From an uncultured beta proteobacterium (lineage in GTDB: Bacteria; Pseudomonadota; Gammaproteobacteria; Burkholderiales; Burkholderiaceae_C), in the NCBI GenBank assembly GCA_903873485.1, contig CAIQOO010000032.1, forward strand, positions 1-64,000: a DNA stretch of 64,000 nucleotides, in the 5' to 3' direction. The translations under genes and the position numbers were made by a program. Shown here piece after piece: positions 27,022-36,254 of the stretch (within the stretch, counting starts at the first letter, position 1; every line of letters begins with the position of its first letter). Under the pieces are notes generated by a model. The model was not told the DNA's origin, did not search any database, and saw nothing but the letters and a program-made list of their open reading frames with translations.

Positions 27022-27693
27022 TCATGCTTCTGAGACGTTCAGGTAGCGCGACTGCACTGCCTGCACGGCCTGGTCAATCACCAAGTCGAGTTCAGAGCCG
27101 GATTTCAGCGCGGTTTGCAAGTCGTGCAGGCGGCCATCCTCCAGGCCGTAAATCCAGCCATGCAGCACCAGTGCCTGCCCGCGTTTCCAGGCATCGGCGA
27201 CCAGCGTGGTGCGGGCGACGTTGCGCACCTGTTCGATGACATTGATCTCACACATGGCGCGCCAGCGGGTGGCATCGTCGGGCAGCGCGTTGAGGAAATC
27301 GAGATGCCGGTCGCGGGCATCCTGAATGTGGCGCAGCCAGTTGTCAATCAGCCCCAGCGCCGGGCCTTCCAGGGCGGCCCGGACACCGCCGCAACCGTAA
27401 TGGCCGCAGACGATGATGTGTTGAACCTTGAGCACGTCAATCGCATAGTGCATCACCGACAGGCAGTTGAGGTCGGTATGCACCATCAGATTGGCGACAT
27501 TGCGGTGAACAAACACTTCACCCGGTTTCAGGCCGGTGATCTGATTGGCCGGCACGCGGCTGTCCGAGCAGCCAATCCACAGGTAAGCCGGGCTTTGCAA
27601 TGCAGCCAGTCCGGCAAAGAAGTGAGGATCGACGGCACGCATGTCGTCAGCCCAGCGGGCGTTGGCGGCAAAAAGTTCAGGCAGGTATTTCAT
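27022..27693 (-). CDS. can: Beta-carbonic anhydrase
   Basis: 223 residues from MKYLPELFAANARWADDM (GGAGAACATCC upstream); the ORF is longer, but the extra residues are not family-like. Zinc ligands: Cys in IGCSDSRVP (CxDxR, with the catalytic Asp-Arg dyad), then His and Cys in CGHYGCGGV. It interconverts CO2 and bicarbonate in the cytoplasm. It adjoins PEP carboxylase and is divergent from a MarR regulator across a 170-base A+T-rich gap. Confidence 0.95.
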   Translation of the reverse strand: MKYLPELFAANARWADDMRAVDPHFFAGLAALQSPAYLWIGCSDSRVPANQITGLKPGEVFVHRNVANLMVHTDLNCLSVMHYAIDVLKVQHIIVCGHYGCGGVRAALEGPALGLIDNWLRHIQDARDRHLDFLNALPDDATRWRAMCEINVIEQVRNVARTTLVADAWKRGQALVLHGWIYGLEDGRLHDLQTALKSGSELDLVIDQAVQAVQSRYLNVSEA

Positions 27694-27759
27694 GTTGGAT
27701 GTTCTCCGGTTGCTTATCTCGAATTTGCTGTATGCTAACATAAATAAAGCAAAGCAATA

Positions 27760-27784
27760 GTAAGCACGCTTACAATAGTGCTTG
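27760..27784. promoter_or_regulatory. Inverted repeats between can and marR
   Basis: GTAAGC-AC-GCTTAC (27760-27773) is an exact 6+2+6 palindrome. AAGCAC...GTGCTT (27763-27784) overlaps it. Both lie in the A+T-rich divergent promoter gap. MarR proteins bind such palindromes, so this is a plausible operator for self-regulation and/or control of can. Confidence 0.4.
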
Positions 27785-27862
27785 AGTTCGCTACCCTGAG
27801 GCCGCATCGGTTGAGGTTTGGCGTTTGCGGTCTATCATTGAATTGACAGCGAGAATGCATCC

Positions 27863-28351
27863 ATGATGATTCAAGACTCCCACCGGGGCACCGGATTCCT
27901 CCTGACCGATTCGGCGCGGCTGCTGCGCAAACTGATGGACCGCCGATTGCTGCCGCTTGATTTGTCGCGTGCGCAGTGGTCGATCCTGGCAATTTTGTCC
28001 AACCATGATGGCTTGTCCCAATCGCAAATTTCCAGCCAGCTCGAAATCGAGAAATCCACGGCTGGCCGGTTAATCGACCAGGTTGAAAAAAACGGCTGGA
28101 TTGAACGTCGGCCGATTGCCGGCGACCGTCGCCTGTGGGGCATCCATCTGACCGGACAGGCGCGGCAGTTGCTGGCCCAGGTCGAGCGGGTCGTGCTCGA
28201 TACCCGTACCGAAATGCTGCACGGGCTGTCAGAAGAGCAGCAAAAAAGCCTGTCAGAGATGTTGCAGACTGTGAAGTCGAATCTGCTTGCGGCGCTGGAG
28301 ATGGATCGGTCGCAGCTTCACGACCAGCGACCCGAAGACGGCACAAGCTGA
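27863..28351 (+). CDS. MarR-family transcriptional regulator
   Basis: 162 residues. Winged helix: QISSQLEIEKSTAGRLIDQVEKNGWIERRPIAGDRRLWGIHLT, including the DRR wing. Flanking helices FLLTDSARLLRKLMDRRLLPL and EEQQKSLSEMLQTVKSNLLAALE form the dimerisation part. Such regulators usually repress nearby genes and respond to small aromatic or oxidising ligands; the divergent neighbour is can. The last ~165 bases of this gene are duplicated almost unchanged at 61568-61736 beside an IS3 remnant. Confidence 0.9.
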   Translation: MMIQDSHRGTGFLLTDSARLLRKLMDRRLLPLDLSRAQWSILAILSNHDGLSQSQISSQLEIEKSTAGRLIDQVEKNGWIERRPIAGDRRLWGIHLTGQARQLLAQVERVVLDTRTEMLHGLSEEQQKSLSEMLQTVKSNLLAALEMDRSQLHDQRPEDGTS

Positions 28352-28417
28352 CTTGACCGTCGCTATCAGAAGGAGAGACCGTGGTGCTGACGGCACGGCG
28401 GGCAGGGGTGGATATGG

Positions 28418-28882
28418 CTACATGTACCCTTCAGCCGTAAACAACCAGTCGGAATATTTGTTCTTTTTTTCGAAATTCATGTCTTGCAGCCTGAATCCGA
28501 CTTGTTTCAGCGGCACTTTTTCGGAAAGACTGTACACCCCGACAATCTGGCCATCGGGCAGCTTGACTGTTCCCCAGTCGGCTTGGCGGGTTATTGGATC
28601 GACATAGATTTTTCGCAGATAACGTCGGACAACAAGCTTGTCTTCGTCCTGCACCAGATATTCGAGGCGCATTGGATAGCGCTGGTTATTTTGATAATAG
28701 CGATGCAGGGCAACCCGGAACTGGTTTCCAATAAAGAGCAACTCCTTTTCATGTTCGCGCTGCACCTGCGTGTGCCATACCGTGCCAAGCGCTGCCAGCA
28801 TGGCTCCCATGATGGCGACTGCGATCAGCAAACCAATATAGGTAAAACCTGACTGCCTACCATTCACTGTAGGGCGTTCCAT
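28418..28882 (-). CDS. Pseudopilin-like protein (last gene of export operon)
   Basis: 154 residues from MERPTVNG. Prepilin-type N-terminus GRQSGFTYIGLLIAVAIMGAMLAALG: cleavage after the first Gly and a hydrophobic helix, but with Gly where most pilins have Glu at +5. The remainder has a helix EHEKELLFIGNQFRVALHRYYQN and a C-terminal QVGF.LQDMNF.KKNKYSDW region. It overlaps the upstream pseudopilin gene by 26 bases. A GTG start at about 28864, inside the upstream stop region, is an alternative. Lack of Glu5 is a feature of tip (GspK-like) subunits. Confidence 0.75.
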   Translation of the reverse strand: MERPTVNGRQSGFTYIGLLIAVAIMGAMLAALGTVWHTQVQREHEKELLFIGNQFRVALHRYYQNNQRYPMRLEYLVQDEDKLVVRRYLRKIYVDPITRQADWGTVKLPDGQIVGVYSLSEKVPLKQVGFRLQDMNFEKKNKYSDWLFTAEGYM

Positions 28883-29264
28883 CGGATGAATTACCTTCAG
28901 CGGCACTGTGGATGTCAAAGACGCCCCCTTTCTCGGGCGTATCGGGGGCCACGATGATCCAGGTCTGCGAACTCTCGGTGATTGGATCAAAGGGCATACT
29001 GCGCAAGTATTTTTTTTCAACCAGCGTTTCCAGCCGCTCCGGGTACTTGCCGGTATCGCCATAAAACTTGTCCAGCACATCGCGCGTTGCAGCCAGATTG
29101 GCCCGGAGTATGGTTTCTTTGGACTTGTCGAGGCGATGAAAATAATGCGGCGTCGCAAGTGACAGCAACAAAGCCACGATGGCCAGCACGACCACCAGTT
29201 CAATCAGGGTAAAACCGTGCTGATGGTGGCGCACAAGTGAAAGATTGCCCATGCCGTTCACCAT
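28857..29264 (-). CDS. GspG-like pseudopilin
   Basis: 135 residues. HGFTLIELVVVLAIVALLLSLA is a classical prepilin sequence with Glu at +5. Then come the GspG-like TILRANLAATRDVLDKFYGDTGKYPERLETLVEKKYLRSMPFDPIT and a Ca-site-like end (GGVFDIHSAAEG). Its start overlaps the stop of the preceding gene. Confidence 0.85.
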   Translation of the reverse strand: MVNGMGNLSLVRHHQHGFTLIELVVVLAIVALLLSLATPHYFHRLDKSKETILRANLAATRDVLDKFYGDTGKYPERLETLVEKKYLRSMPFDPITESSQTWIIVAPDTPEKGGVFDIHSAAEGNSSDGTPYSEW

Positions 29265-29752
29265 TGCCGATAGGGAACGCCGTTGAGGCCGATTCCCGCT
29301 GAAAAGGAATAGACATCAAATACATCACTTCCTTCGCTCGGCGCATCCGGAGGACTGGCGTAACTGCGCTTGCCCCAGGTGACCTCTGGCGGTTGGGAGG
29401 CATCCTCAAAAAACGGATCGCGCGGGATGCGTCTGAGGAAATACATTTTCTGCTCTTGTTTTGGGCTTTTTGCATCGTCAACACCCAAAACGAGCACCGA
29501 CAAGTTTGGCGGGTAGCCTGATTTTTGCGCATCGGTCAGGATGTGTCCGTCATCGACCGCTTGCTTGTAGGCATCAATTGCCTCGCGTATCTGCTGCAGA
29601 GCCGCACGAAACTCGCGCTCCTTGCTGCGCTGCATGGCAACTTCGGCCATGGGAACCACCACCGATGCCAGCAGCCCGACGATGGCCACCGTGATGAGCA
29701 GCTCGATCAGCGTAAAACCGCGACCATAGCGATGATGGTTGAAGCGTGTCAT
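29258..29752 (-). CDS. GspG-like pseudopilin
   Basis: 164 residues. RGFTLIELLITVAIVGLLASVV prepilin signal with Glu5, then EFRAALQQIREAIDAYKQAVDDG, and a C-terminal GSDVFDVYSFSAGIGLNGVPY typical of these minor GspG-like proteins. The ATG overlaps the secretin stop (ATGA), so it is coupled to it. Confidence 0.85.
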   Translation of the reverse strand: MTRFNHHRYGRGFTLIELLITVAIVGLLASVVVPMAEVAMQRSKEREFRAALQQIREAIDAYKQAVDDGHILTDAQKSGYPPNLSVLVLGVDDAKSPKQEQKMYFLRRIPRDPFFEDASQPPEVTWGKRSYASPPDAPSEGSDVFDVYSFSAGIGLNGVPYRQW

Positions 29753-32145
29753 GGGCTGGGAACAATCTCGATTGAAAGCGGCTGAGACGTTGCCAGCGGC
29801 AGGCCATCTCCGCTGGCAGCCGTCGCCGTGGCACTGGAGAATTTGATCAAGGCCGGGCGACCGGGTTTGCCCCTCACCTCAAACGTGATGCTGGCGATGC
29901 TGTCGGAGCCACTGCCCACTGCGCCACTTTCAACGGCCAGATCAACCGTGATTGAAGCTGCAGATTCATCAACTTTTCCATCAAAAATCGCCTTGATGCC
30001 GGTGCGGCGCGACAGAGCCCCTTCATTGACCGCCACCGGTTTCAAAACCTCGCTGTCGTAGCTTAATGTGAAAGCCAGGGCATTCAGTGCCGCGCCACCC
30101 TGGGCAGTGACGGCGATATTGATCGTGTCACCCACTTTGGCCTGCGCCGGCCCGGACAGGACGAAAGCCAGCGACGTAGCCGGCATCGCAAGCGCGGGTG
30201 CTGCCGCCACTGCTGAGGCGGCGGATTGATTCTGTGTAGTCGGAGCACGAAAGGCGATGGGTCGGTTCCGTGGACTGCCAGCGGCAGACGCAGGGCCAGC
30301 CGCAGCCTGGTTGAGTACCCCGGTCGCTGCGGCCACCTTCAGGTCGGGCGCGGCGTATTTGATGTTGCTTTCGGTTCCAGACCACAACTCCAGCAAATCT
30401 GCTTCGCTGACCTGGTTGTTGCGAATGATGTATGGCGTGATCACCAGTACCAGTTCCCGGTTGCTCCACTCGTTGTGTTCAATGCCAAACAGACGGCCAA
30501 GGAATGGGATATCGCCCAGCCCAGGTATCTTGTTGGCTTGCCCCTGGCTGTCAAACCCCTGGATCAAGCCACCCAGAACCTGGGTCTCGCCGTCCTTCAG
30601 GCGCAAGGTGGTGGTGGCGTTGTTGGTTTTTGTTTTATATGCCAATGAACTGTCCACCCTGACTTCAGCACCCAGGGCGCTGACTTCCAGATTCAATTTG
30701 ATGGCAACGCTGCCATCGAGATAGATGGTTGGCTCGACCTCCAGCTTGACCCCAGTGTCAAGATATTGAATCGTCGTGTTATAGACCGGACTGGTGGTTA
30801 CCCCGGAGCCGGGTACCGCTGAGCTGGAGATGACTGGCGTGCGGTCACCAATCATGATCCTGGCCTTTTCCTTGTTGCGCACCCGGATGCGCGGCGTGGC
30901 CAGGGTTTTGGTATCGGAGTCGGTGCCTTTGGCCTTGATCGTCGTTGAAAGTGCTGACATATTGACATCGGCTGAGCTGCTATTTCTTAAGGCGGCGAGG
31001 GTCATGGCATTGACCACACCGCTGACGGATGTTGGCCAGTCAATGCCAAGGTCAATCGCGCGGGTGCGATCGACATCGAGCAATTCGACTTCAAGCATCA
31101 CCTCCGGCTCCGGCTGATCGGTGGCTGCCACCAGCTTTTCGGCCAGCCGAATGACTTGCACCGTATCACGAATCACCACCGCGTTGCTTCGTTCATCGAT
31201 GTAGATATCCTTGGTCTTGAGAATCGTCTTGAGCATGGTTTGAACCTGCTTCGGGTCGGCATTGACCAGCGCAAAGCGCCGCACCTTGAGTTCCTGATAT
31301 TCCCGGATCTTGGCGGGCGTGCTCGGATAGACCAGAACCGAGTTTTCGCCAAGGATGCGTTTGTCCAACTGGTTCTGCATCAGGATCAGGTCGAGCGTCT
31401 CTTCGACCGGGCTATCCTTGACAAAAATGGAGACTTTGATGTCGTTGCGAACATCCTTGTCGATCAGGATATTGACACCGGTCATCACCGAAATGGCTTC
31501 GAGTACCATTTTCAGATTGGCTTCTCGAAACTGCATGCTCACCGGTTTGCGCTCCTTGATGTTGAGTCGCGGACCTGCAAGTTGGCCTCGCAGCGATTGC
31601 TCTTCGAGCTGGTAACGCATCTGGTTGGCCTTGACATGCGTGGGTCGCTCCACCAGCACCAGCGCGACGGCTGACTTGGCGCCAGCCACGTCGCCGGCTG
31701 ATCGCATGGCCTGTGCATCGGCCAGCCAGTTGGCGTGGCGCTGATCGGCCTGCACACTTTGCAGCCCGTTTTTTGCGGCCTGATTGTTCGCATCAATGGC
31801 CAGCACCCGGCGGTAAACCAGCTCGGCCGCTTCATGTCGCTCGTTGGCCTGTTCGTTGCGCGCAGAATTGAGCAAGCGGTTGATCACCTGCTCACGCTGG
31901 CGCAAATAGTCACTCCGTGCCTCGGCATTTTTTGGCTCGGTCTGCACCTCTTGCTCAAGTTTGGCCAAGCCTTCTTCGTAGCGACCCTCCTTGATCAAGG
32001 ACAGGCCCGCGCGGCGCGTTGTCTCGGTGGCACAAGCCACAAGCAACGCCGCGACAACCAGGCACAACATTGGTTTAAGCAAACGTTCTACCGGCCAAGT
32101 CAGACGGTTCAACATGAATGTTTTGGTTTGATAAGCTGACTTCAC
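29749..32145 (-). CDS. Secretin with C-terminal cohesin-like domain (outer-membrane lipoprotein)
   Basis: 798 residues from a GTG that overlaps the upstream stop (GTGA); ATG 32115 would drop ten residues. Lipobox LLVAC near residue 38. TPR-like helices about 40-165 (YEEGLAKLEQEVQTEPKNAEA). Secretin N domains about 170-360 (VSMQFREANLKMVLEAIS, VKDSPVEETLDLIL). Secretin channel about 365-600 (TLATPRIRVRNKEKARIMIG, DGETQVLGGLIQG, IPGLGDIPFLGRLFG, ELVLVITPYII). Residues about 657-798 form a cohesin-like beta domain (VGDTINIAVTAQGGAALNAL, LSYDSEVLKPVAVNEG). The fusion of a dockerin-type receptor domain to a secretin suggests capture of an exported partner at the outer membrane. Confidence 0.88.
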   Translation of the reverse strand: MKSAYQTKTFMLNRLTWPVERLLKPMLCLVVAALLVACATETTRRAGLSLIKEGRYEEGLAKLEQEVQTEPKNAEARSDYLRQREQVINRLLNSARNEQANERHEAAELVYRRVLAIDANNQAAKNGLQSVQADQRHANWLADAQAMRSAGDVAGAKSAVALVLVERPTHVKANQMRYQLEEQSLRGQLAGPRLNIKERKPVSMQFREANLKMVLEAISVMTGVNILIDKDVRNDIKVSIFVKDSPVEETLDLILMQNQLDKRILGENSVLVYPSTPAKIREYQELKVRRFALVNADPKQVQTMLKTILKTKDIYIDERSNAVVIRDTVQVIRLAEKLVAATDQPEPEVMLEVELLDVDRTRAIDLGIDWPTSVSGVVNAMTLAALRNSSSADVNMSALSTTIKAKGTDSDTKTLATPRIRVRNKEKARIMIGDRTPVISSSAVPGSGVTTSPVYNTTIQYLDTGVKLEVEPTIYLDGSVAIKLNLEVSALGAEVRVDSSLAYKTKTNNATTTLRLKDGETQVLGGLIQGFDSQGQANKIPGLGDIPFLGRLFGIEHNEWSNRELVLVITPYIIRNNQVSEADLLELWSGTESNIKYAAPDLKVAAATGVLNQAAAGPASAAGSPRNRPIAFRAPTTQNQSAASAVAAAPALAMPATSLAFVLSGPAQAKVGDTINIAVTAQGGAALNALAFTLSYDSEVLKPVAVNEGALSRRTGIKAIFDGKVDESAASITVDLAVESGAVGSGSDSIASITFEVRGKPGRPALIKFSSATATAASGDGLPLATSQPLSIEIVPSP

Positions 32146-32669
32146 TGCGGTATTCCTGTATCAAGCGATTGTTCAATTTTGAGGGGAAGATAAAGGAACT
32201 GAAGCTGCCCGCCTTGCATGCTGACGACTTTGTAGCTGCCGTCGATGACATCACCGACCGATACGCTGAGCAGACGGGTTCCTCGGGTCAGAAGAATCAA
32301 CTGGCTGTCGCCCTCAATGTACTGCCCAATGAAAACAAAGGGCAATGGCGGGGCAGTTGGCGGCGGTGCTGGCTCAGGCGGCGGCGGTGGCGGTGGCACA
32401 TACCACGATATGGCAGCAAACAGGTCGGGAATGTTTTCGGCCACGGGGGTACGTTGCTGGGTGCCCAGTTGAGCAGGCTCAATATTTGCCGTTGCGCCCA
32501 AAGTGCTGCTGGCGGGCTTAGTGCGTGCCGCCGTTGCCTTGCGGCTGCGCTTGTTTTTGTCCACCGCAGGGGCCGAAATACCCTCTTCATCGCCTGGCGC
32601 AAACCAGACCAGAGCCAGCAAAGCCATGACACTCAAAGCCAGCCAAATGCGCCTGGATGCCGGCTTCAT
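32142..32669 (-). CDS. PilP/GspC-like inner-membrane protein
   Basis: 175 residues. One N-terminal membrane segment (IWLALSVMALLALVWFA), a basic linker, a proline stretch (YVPPPPPPPEPAPPPTAPP) and a C-terminal HR-like beta domain (FVFIGQYIEGDSQLILLTRGTRLLSVSVGDVIDGSYKVVSM). This is the layout of proteins that connect the inner-membrane platform to the secretin. The start overlaps the upstream stop; its own stop overlaps the secretin start. Confidence 0.8.
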   Translation of the reverse strand: MKPASRRIWLALSVMALLALVWFAPGDEEGISAPAVDKNKRSRKATAARTKPASSTLGATANIEPAQLGTQQRTPVAENIPDLFAAISWYVPPPPPPPEPAPPPTAPPLPFVFIGQYIEGDSQLILLTRGTRLLSVSVGDVIDGSYKVVSMQGGQLQFLYLPLKIEQSLDTGIPQ

Positions 32670-33226
32670 GCGCCTTTCTCCAGATACAACAGGAACACGA
32701 TTTGTGCCTCGACGCTGCCTTCAGCCACATTGTTGCGCTTCAGGGTAAGGCTCTCCAGGGCCAATGCCGGCGCGCTCGCCAGTGCTGCGCTGATGAATTT
32801 GCGCAGTTGCGGATAGCTTGCTTTGACTGGCAAGACAATTCTGAACTGGTCGAGCCGGCCAGACGAGGCACGGGTCAAGGAATACTCTCCGGCATCGAGT
32901 GTCAACTGCTGTTCGGCGGCTATGGCATAAATTTTTTCCAGCCAGTCGGGCACGGTCGCACCCTTGGGAAACTCGGCGTAGAAAGCCAGCAGTCGCATCG
33001 TCGGTGTGCCGGGCTGGTGCGTGGCTGGCGCTTGTTGAAGCTGTTTGAGCCTGGCTGCGGACTGGGCGGTCTGACGTTCAAGCAAGTCGATGCGTGCGCT
33101 GGTCAACCACTGCAGGCTGATGGCCCCGGCAACCGCAGCAAGCGTCAGAACCAGGCCGCAGACTCCCGGCCAACCCAGCCGCCGCATTTGGTAGGCCAAC
33201 TGGCGCCGCAGCCTATTGGCGTTCAT
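32666..33226 (-). CDS. PilO/GspM-like assembly protein
   Basis: 186 residues from the ATG that overlaps the PilN-like stop (ATGA at 33223-33226). One membrane segment (GWPGVCGLVLTLAAVAGAISL), a coiled-coil stretch (ARIDLLERQTAQSAARLKQLQ) and a ferredoxin-like periplasmic domain (FRIVLPVKASYPQLRKFISAAL). It is predicted to pair with the PilN-like protein in the alignment complex. Confidence 0.78.
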   Translation of the reverse strand: MNANRLRRQLAYQMRRLGWPGVCGLVLTLAAVAGAISLQWLTSARIDLLERQTAQSAARLKQLQQAPATHQPGTPTMRLLAFYAEFPKGATVPDWLEKIYAIAAEQQLTLDAGEYSLTRASSGRLDQFRIVLPVKASYPQLRKFISAALASAPALALESLTLKRNNVAEGSVEAQIVFLLYLEKGA

Positions 33227-33756
33227 CAATTTGCTGCCCACTTTGCTGTCATGCGAAAACGAACCGGTTTTTCGTTGTCCTGGCTGTTGACCTGGTGGGA
33301 ATGCAGCACCACGCCAGATAAATGATCCTGCTGCCCGAGCATCCGGTAAAAGCCAAGCATCGCCTCGAAATTCCTGGCCTCTGCTGTCAGCACCAGTTCG
33401 CGCTTGGCGGCATCGGGTTCAAAAGTGAGCAGCGCGACCGACCCTGTCGCCTGGGCTTCAAATGTTGCAAACAGCTTGTCCCAAGGCTGATTGAGTTCTC
33501 CGGCCACCGTCATGGCGCGGCCCCACTCGGCGGCCAGTTGGGTGTCGTCCATTTTCTGCGCCGCAGGTTGCCGCGCCTGCAGGGCTGCCTGCACTGTACG
33601 CAACTGCTTTTCGGCAGCCACAACGCGCGACTGCCAATGCCAGTGATTCCAGGCGATCACGGTCGCCAAAGCGACGCTGCCAAGCCCCAACCCCAGCCAT
33701 CGGGCCACGCCGACTGGCCGACAGTGGCCTGAAAAATCCAGATCAATGCGCTGCAT
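33226..33756 (-). CDS. PilN-like assembly protein
   Basis: 176 residues. The short cytoplasmic tail IDLDFSG corresponds to the INLLP motif by which PilN binds PilM. Then a membrane segment (LGLGLGSVALATVIAWNHW), a coiled coil (VVAAEKQLRTVQAALQARQ) and a small periplasmic domain. It overlaps the PilM-like gene by 14 bases. Confidence 0.78.
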   Translation of the reverse strand: MQRIDLDFSGHCRPVGVARWLGLGLGSVALATVIAWNHWHWQSRVVAAEKQLRTVQAALQARQPAAQKMDDTQLAAEWGRAMTVAGELNQPWDKLFATFEAQATGSVALLTFEPDAAKRELVLTAEARNFEAMLGFYRMLGQQDHLSGVVLHSHQVNSQDNEKPVRFRMTAKWAAN

Positions 33757-34594
33757 TTGGGCGTGTCCAAAGGGCCAGGCCGAAGTGGCTATCGGTGACC
33801 GGCGAAAAGTTCAAACGGGCATCCAGGCTCAGGCTGGCGAAATCCCACACGGCATCTGCCGACCTGGAAAAGTCGGGCTGCCGGCTTGAAAAATTCGGCG
33901 AAAAAACCAGGGCTTTTGCCAGTGCAGTATCGACACCCGCCAACATCACCTCGTTATCGAGCAAGTCTGGCAACCGAACCTGCCAATCGGCACCGACACG
34001 CACATGGCGCAGCCATCGCCACTGCCCATGCTCAATCAGTCCGAGACAGAGTCGCCCTTCTTCATGCAAAACCAGCCAGCTTGAAAAACCCCGATGGAAA
34101 CGCTTGCGCCAGTGGTTTACTGCGGCGGCAAAATAAGGCTGAATCGAGTCGATGCGAGTCTTGTTGGCCGCAGCGCCGTGTGCCAGGGCGGCCAGCAGGT
34201 CGGCATCCACAGCGGCGGCCACTTTTGGAATGCCGGGAGCTGCGTCACTCAGCTCTACCTGCCAGCCGGTTGCCAAGTCGCCATAGGTTTGGCTAAAGGC
34301 CAGGCGGGCGAGCGCAAGTTCTTCCTGCGCGTCATTCACGTCATCGCGCCAGGGCAGCAACTGACACGGCGTGAAATGGCTGGAAAGAACCACCCGCACC
34401 CGCTTACAAGAAGAGAACTCAGCCAGCAGATCACCAAAGGCGTGAGCCGCCCCGGCCCAGACGCTGCCCGGCAGGGGGGCCACCGGCCAAATGCGTTTTG
34501 CGGCAATTTGCGGACGAAAACCGCGCCATAGCACCGCCACCAGTTCGGTGGGGGAAACGAAAACACCCAGTGATTCAGGCGACAAAAGTGACAC
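33743..34594 (-). CDS. PilM-like actin-fold protein
   Basis: 283 residues from a GTG overlapping the ATPase gene by 20 bases. It begins LGVFVSPTELVAVLWRG and contains RVRVVLSSHFTPCQLLPW and a later FSSWLVLHEEGRLCLGLIEHG beta region, in line with a degenerate PilM/GspL cytoplasmic domain. The assignment rests partly on position between the ATPase and PilN-like genes. Confidence 0.68.
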   Translation of the reverse strand: MSLLSPESLGVFVSPTELVAVLWRGFRPQIAAKRIWPVAPLPGSVWAGAAHAFGDLLAEFSSCKRVRVVLSSHFTPCQLLPWRDDVNDAQEELALARLAFSQTYGDLATGWQVELSDAAPGIPKVAAAVDADLLAALAHGAAANKTRIDSIQPYFAAAVNHWRKRFHRGFSSWLVLHEEGRLCLGLIEHGQWRWLRHVRVGADWQVRLPDLLDNEVMLAGVDTALAKALVFSPNFSSRQPDFSRSADAVWDFASLSLDARLNFSPVTDSHFGLALWTRPNAAH

Positions 34595-36254
34595 GGTTGA
34601 TTTCCGTCAAAGTGGTTTCGCCCTGGCGCACCAGGTCGAGCGCGGATTCCCGCAAAAAATGCGTGCCGTTCTCCCGCGCCGCTTGCCGGATCTGGCGAAT
34701 CGGCGCACGCGCCACAATCAATTCGCGAATCTGGTCGTTCAGGTGCAGCACTTCGGCTATCGCCCGGCGACCCCTGTAGCCACTGCCACGGCAATGCCCG
34801 CAACCGCGTCCGGCACGAAAGTGAAAATCAGCCACATCCGCCAGGCGCAAGCCGGAATCGGCCAGCAGGGCCGCATCCGGCACATCATCGGTGACACACT
34901 GCGGGCAATTGACGCGCAACAAGCGCTGCGCCAACACGCCGTTGAGCGCCGAGACAAAACTGTAGGGGTCAACGCCCATGTGCATGAAACGGCCAAGCAC
35001 GTCGAACACATTGTTGGCATGCACGGTGGTAAACACCAGGTGACCGGTCAGCGCCGACTGGATGGCGATTTGTGCGGTTTCAGCATCACGAATTTCGCCG
35101 ACCATGATCTTGTCCGGGTCATGCCGCAAGATCGAGCGCAAGCCACGGGCAAAGGTGAGCCCCTTTTTTTCGTTCACCGGAATTTGCAACACGCCGGGAA
35201 GCTGGTACTCGACCGGGTCTTCAATGGTGACGATTTTTTCGCTGCCGTTGTTGATCTCGGAGATCGCCGCATACAACGTGGTCGTCTTGCCGCTGCCGGT
35301 CGGTCCGGTGACCAGCAGCATGCCGTAAGGCTCGCTGGCGAGTCGGCGCAAAACCGCCGAAATTTTGTCATCAAACCCCAGGCTGCTCAGTTGCAGCCCC
35401 TTCATCTGGTCAGAAAGCGATTGTTTGTCCAGAATCCGCAGCACCGCATCTTCGCCATGGATGCTGGGCATAACCGACACCCGCAAATCGACTTCACGGC
35501 CCGTGATGCTGACCCGAAAACGCCCGTCCTGCGGCACCCGGCGCTCGGCGATGTCCAACTCGGACATGACCTTGATGCGGGATATCGTCTGCTCAGCCAG
35601 CTCTACAGAGGGCACCGACCCGACCACACTCAACACCCCGTCAACACGGTATTTGATAACCATGCCAGCGCGGCTGGACTCCAGGTGAATGTCGCTGGCA
35701 GCCGCCCGCAAGGCATCAAAAATGGTCGAATTGACCAGACGTACCACCGGACTGGCATCTTCAGAGATGCCGCGAAAACTGAGTTGCTCGACCGCTTCGC
35801 CCGTGTGCCTGGTCACTGCAGCTTCAGGCAGCACGCTATCGAAAGCCCGCAAGCTGTCTTCATGCCCCGCTTGCCAGGCCAGGATGTCGCCGCGGCTGGC
35901 AATGGCCAGCGCAAATGGGCTGCTGATGCGTGATTCGGCCCAGGATTGAAGGCCCGCATCAAAGGGATCAGCCACCACCAGCACCAGTTGGCCGCCTAGG
36001 TCCCGCAGCAGCAAACAATTCCGGGTCATCGTTTCCTTGAACGGCACAAGCTCGAAAGCCGCCGACATCTCGCGCAATTGCGCCATCGACAGGGTAGCGC
36101 GGCGAACCGTCAGCCCCAGGCGCAGCAGAAAATTCGCCTCGTCCTGCGCGCAGCGTTGTTCCAGCATTTCAACCAGTGGCCGTCCCGCCTCCGCCGCTTG
36201 GGCGCGCGCCTGCGCCAGTTCGCTGGCCAGAAAAGGGCTTATGGCGGCGCTCAC
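34575..36254 (-). CDS. GspE/PilB-type secretion ATPase
   Basis: 559 residues. GTG start inside the GspF stop (GTGA). N-terminal MshEN/T2SSE_N domain about 1-150. Catalytic core: Walker A GPTGSGKTTTLY (about residue 313), Asp box, Walker B MVGEIRDAETA and His box HANN. The zinc-binding tetracysteine is CPQC...CGHC (about 450-490). This cytoplasmic hexamer powers pseudopilus assembly. Confidence 0.93.
   Translation of the reverse strand: MSAAISPFLASELAQARAQAAEAGRPLVEMLEQRCAQDEANFLLRLGLTVRRATLSMAQLREMSAAFELVPFKETMTRNCLLLRDLGGQLVLVVADPFDAGLQSWAESRISSPFALAIASRGDILAWQAGHEDSLRAFDSVLPEAAVTRHTGEAVEQLSFRGISEDASPVVRLVNSTIFDALRAAASDIHLESSRAGMVIKYRVDGVLSVVGSVPSVELAEQTISRIKVMSELDIAERRVPQDGRFRVSITGREVDLRVSVMPSIHGEDAVLRILDKQSLSDQMKGLQLSSLGFDDKISAVLRRLASEPYGMLLVTGPTGSGKTTTLYAAISEINNGSEKIVTIEDPVEYQLPGVLQIPVNEKKGLTFARGLRSILRHDPDKIMVGEIRDAETAQIAIQSALTGHLVFTTVHANNVFDVLGRFMHMGVDPYSFVSALNGVLAQRLLRVNCPQCVTDDVPDAALLADSGLRLADVADFHFRAGRGCGHCRGSGYRGRRAIAEVLHLNDQIRELIVARAPIRQIRQAARENGTHFLRESALDLVRQGETTLTEINRVTFVA

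Noticed and set aside
34491-35933. 480-codon plus-strand open frame opposite the secretion ATPase
   Set aside because: Antisense shadow of a gene with all Walker motifs.
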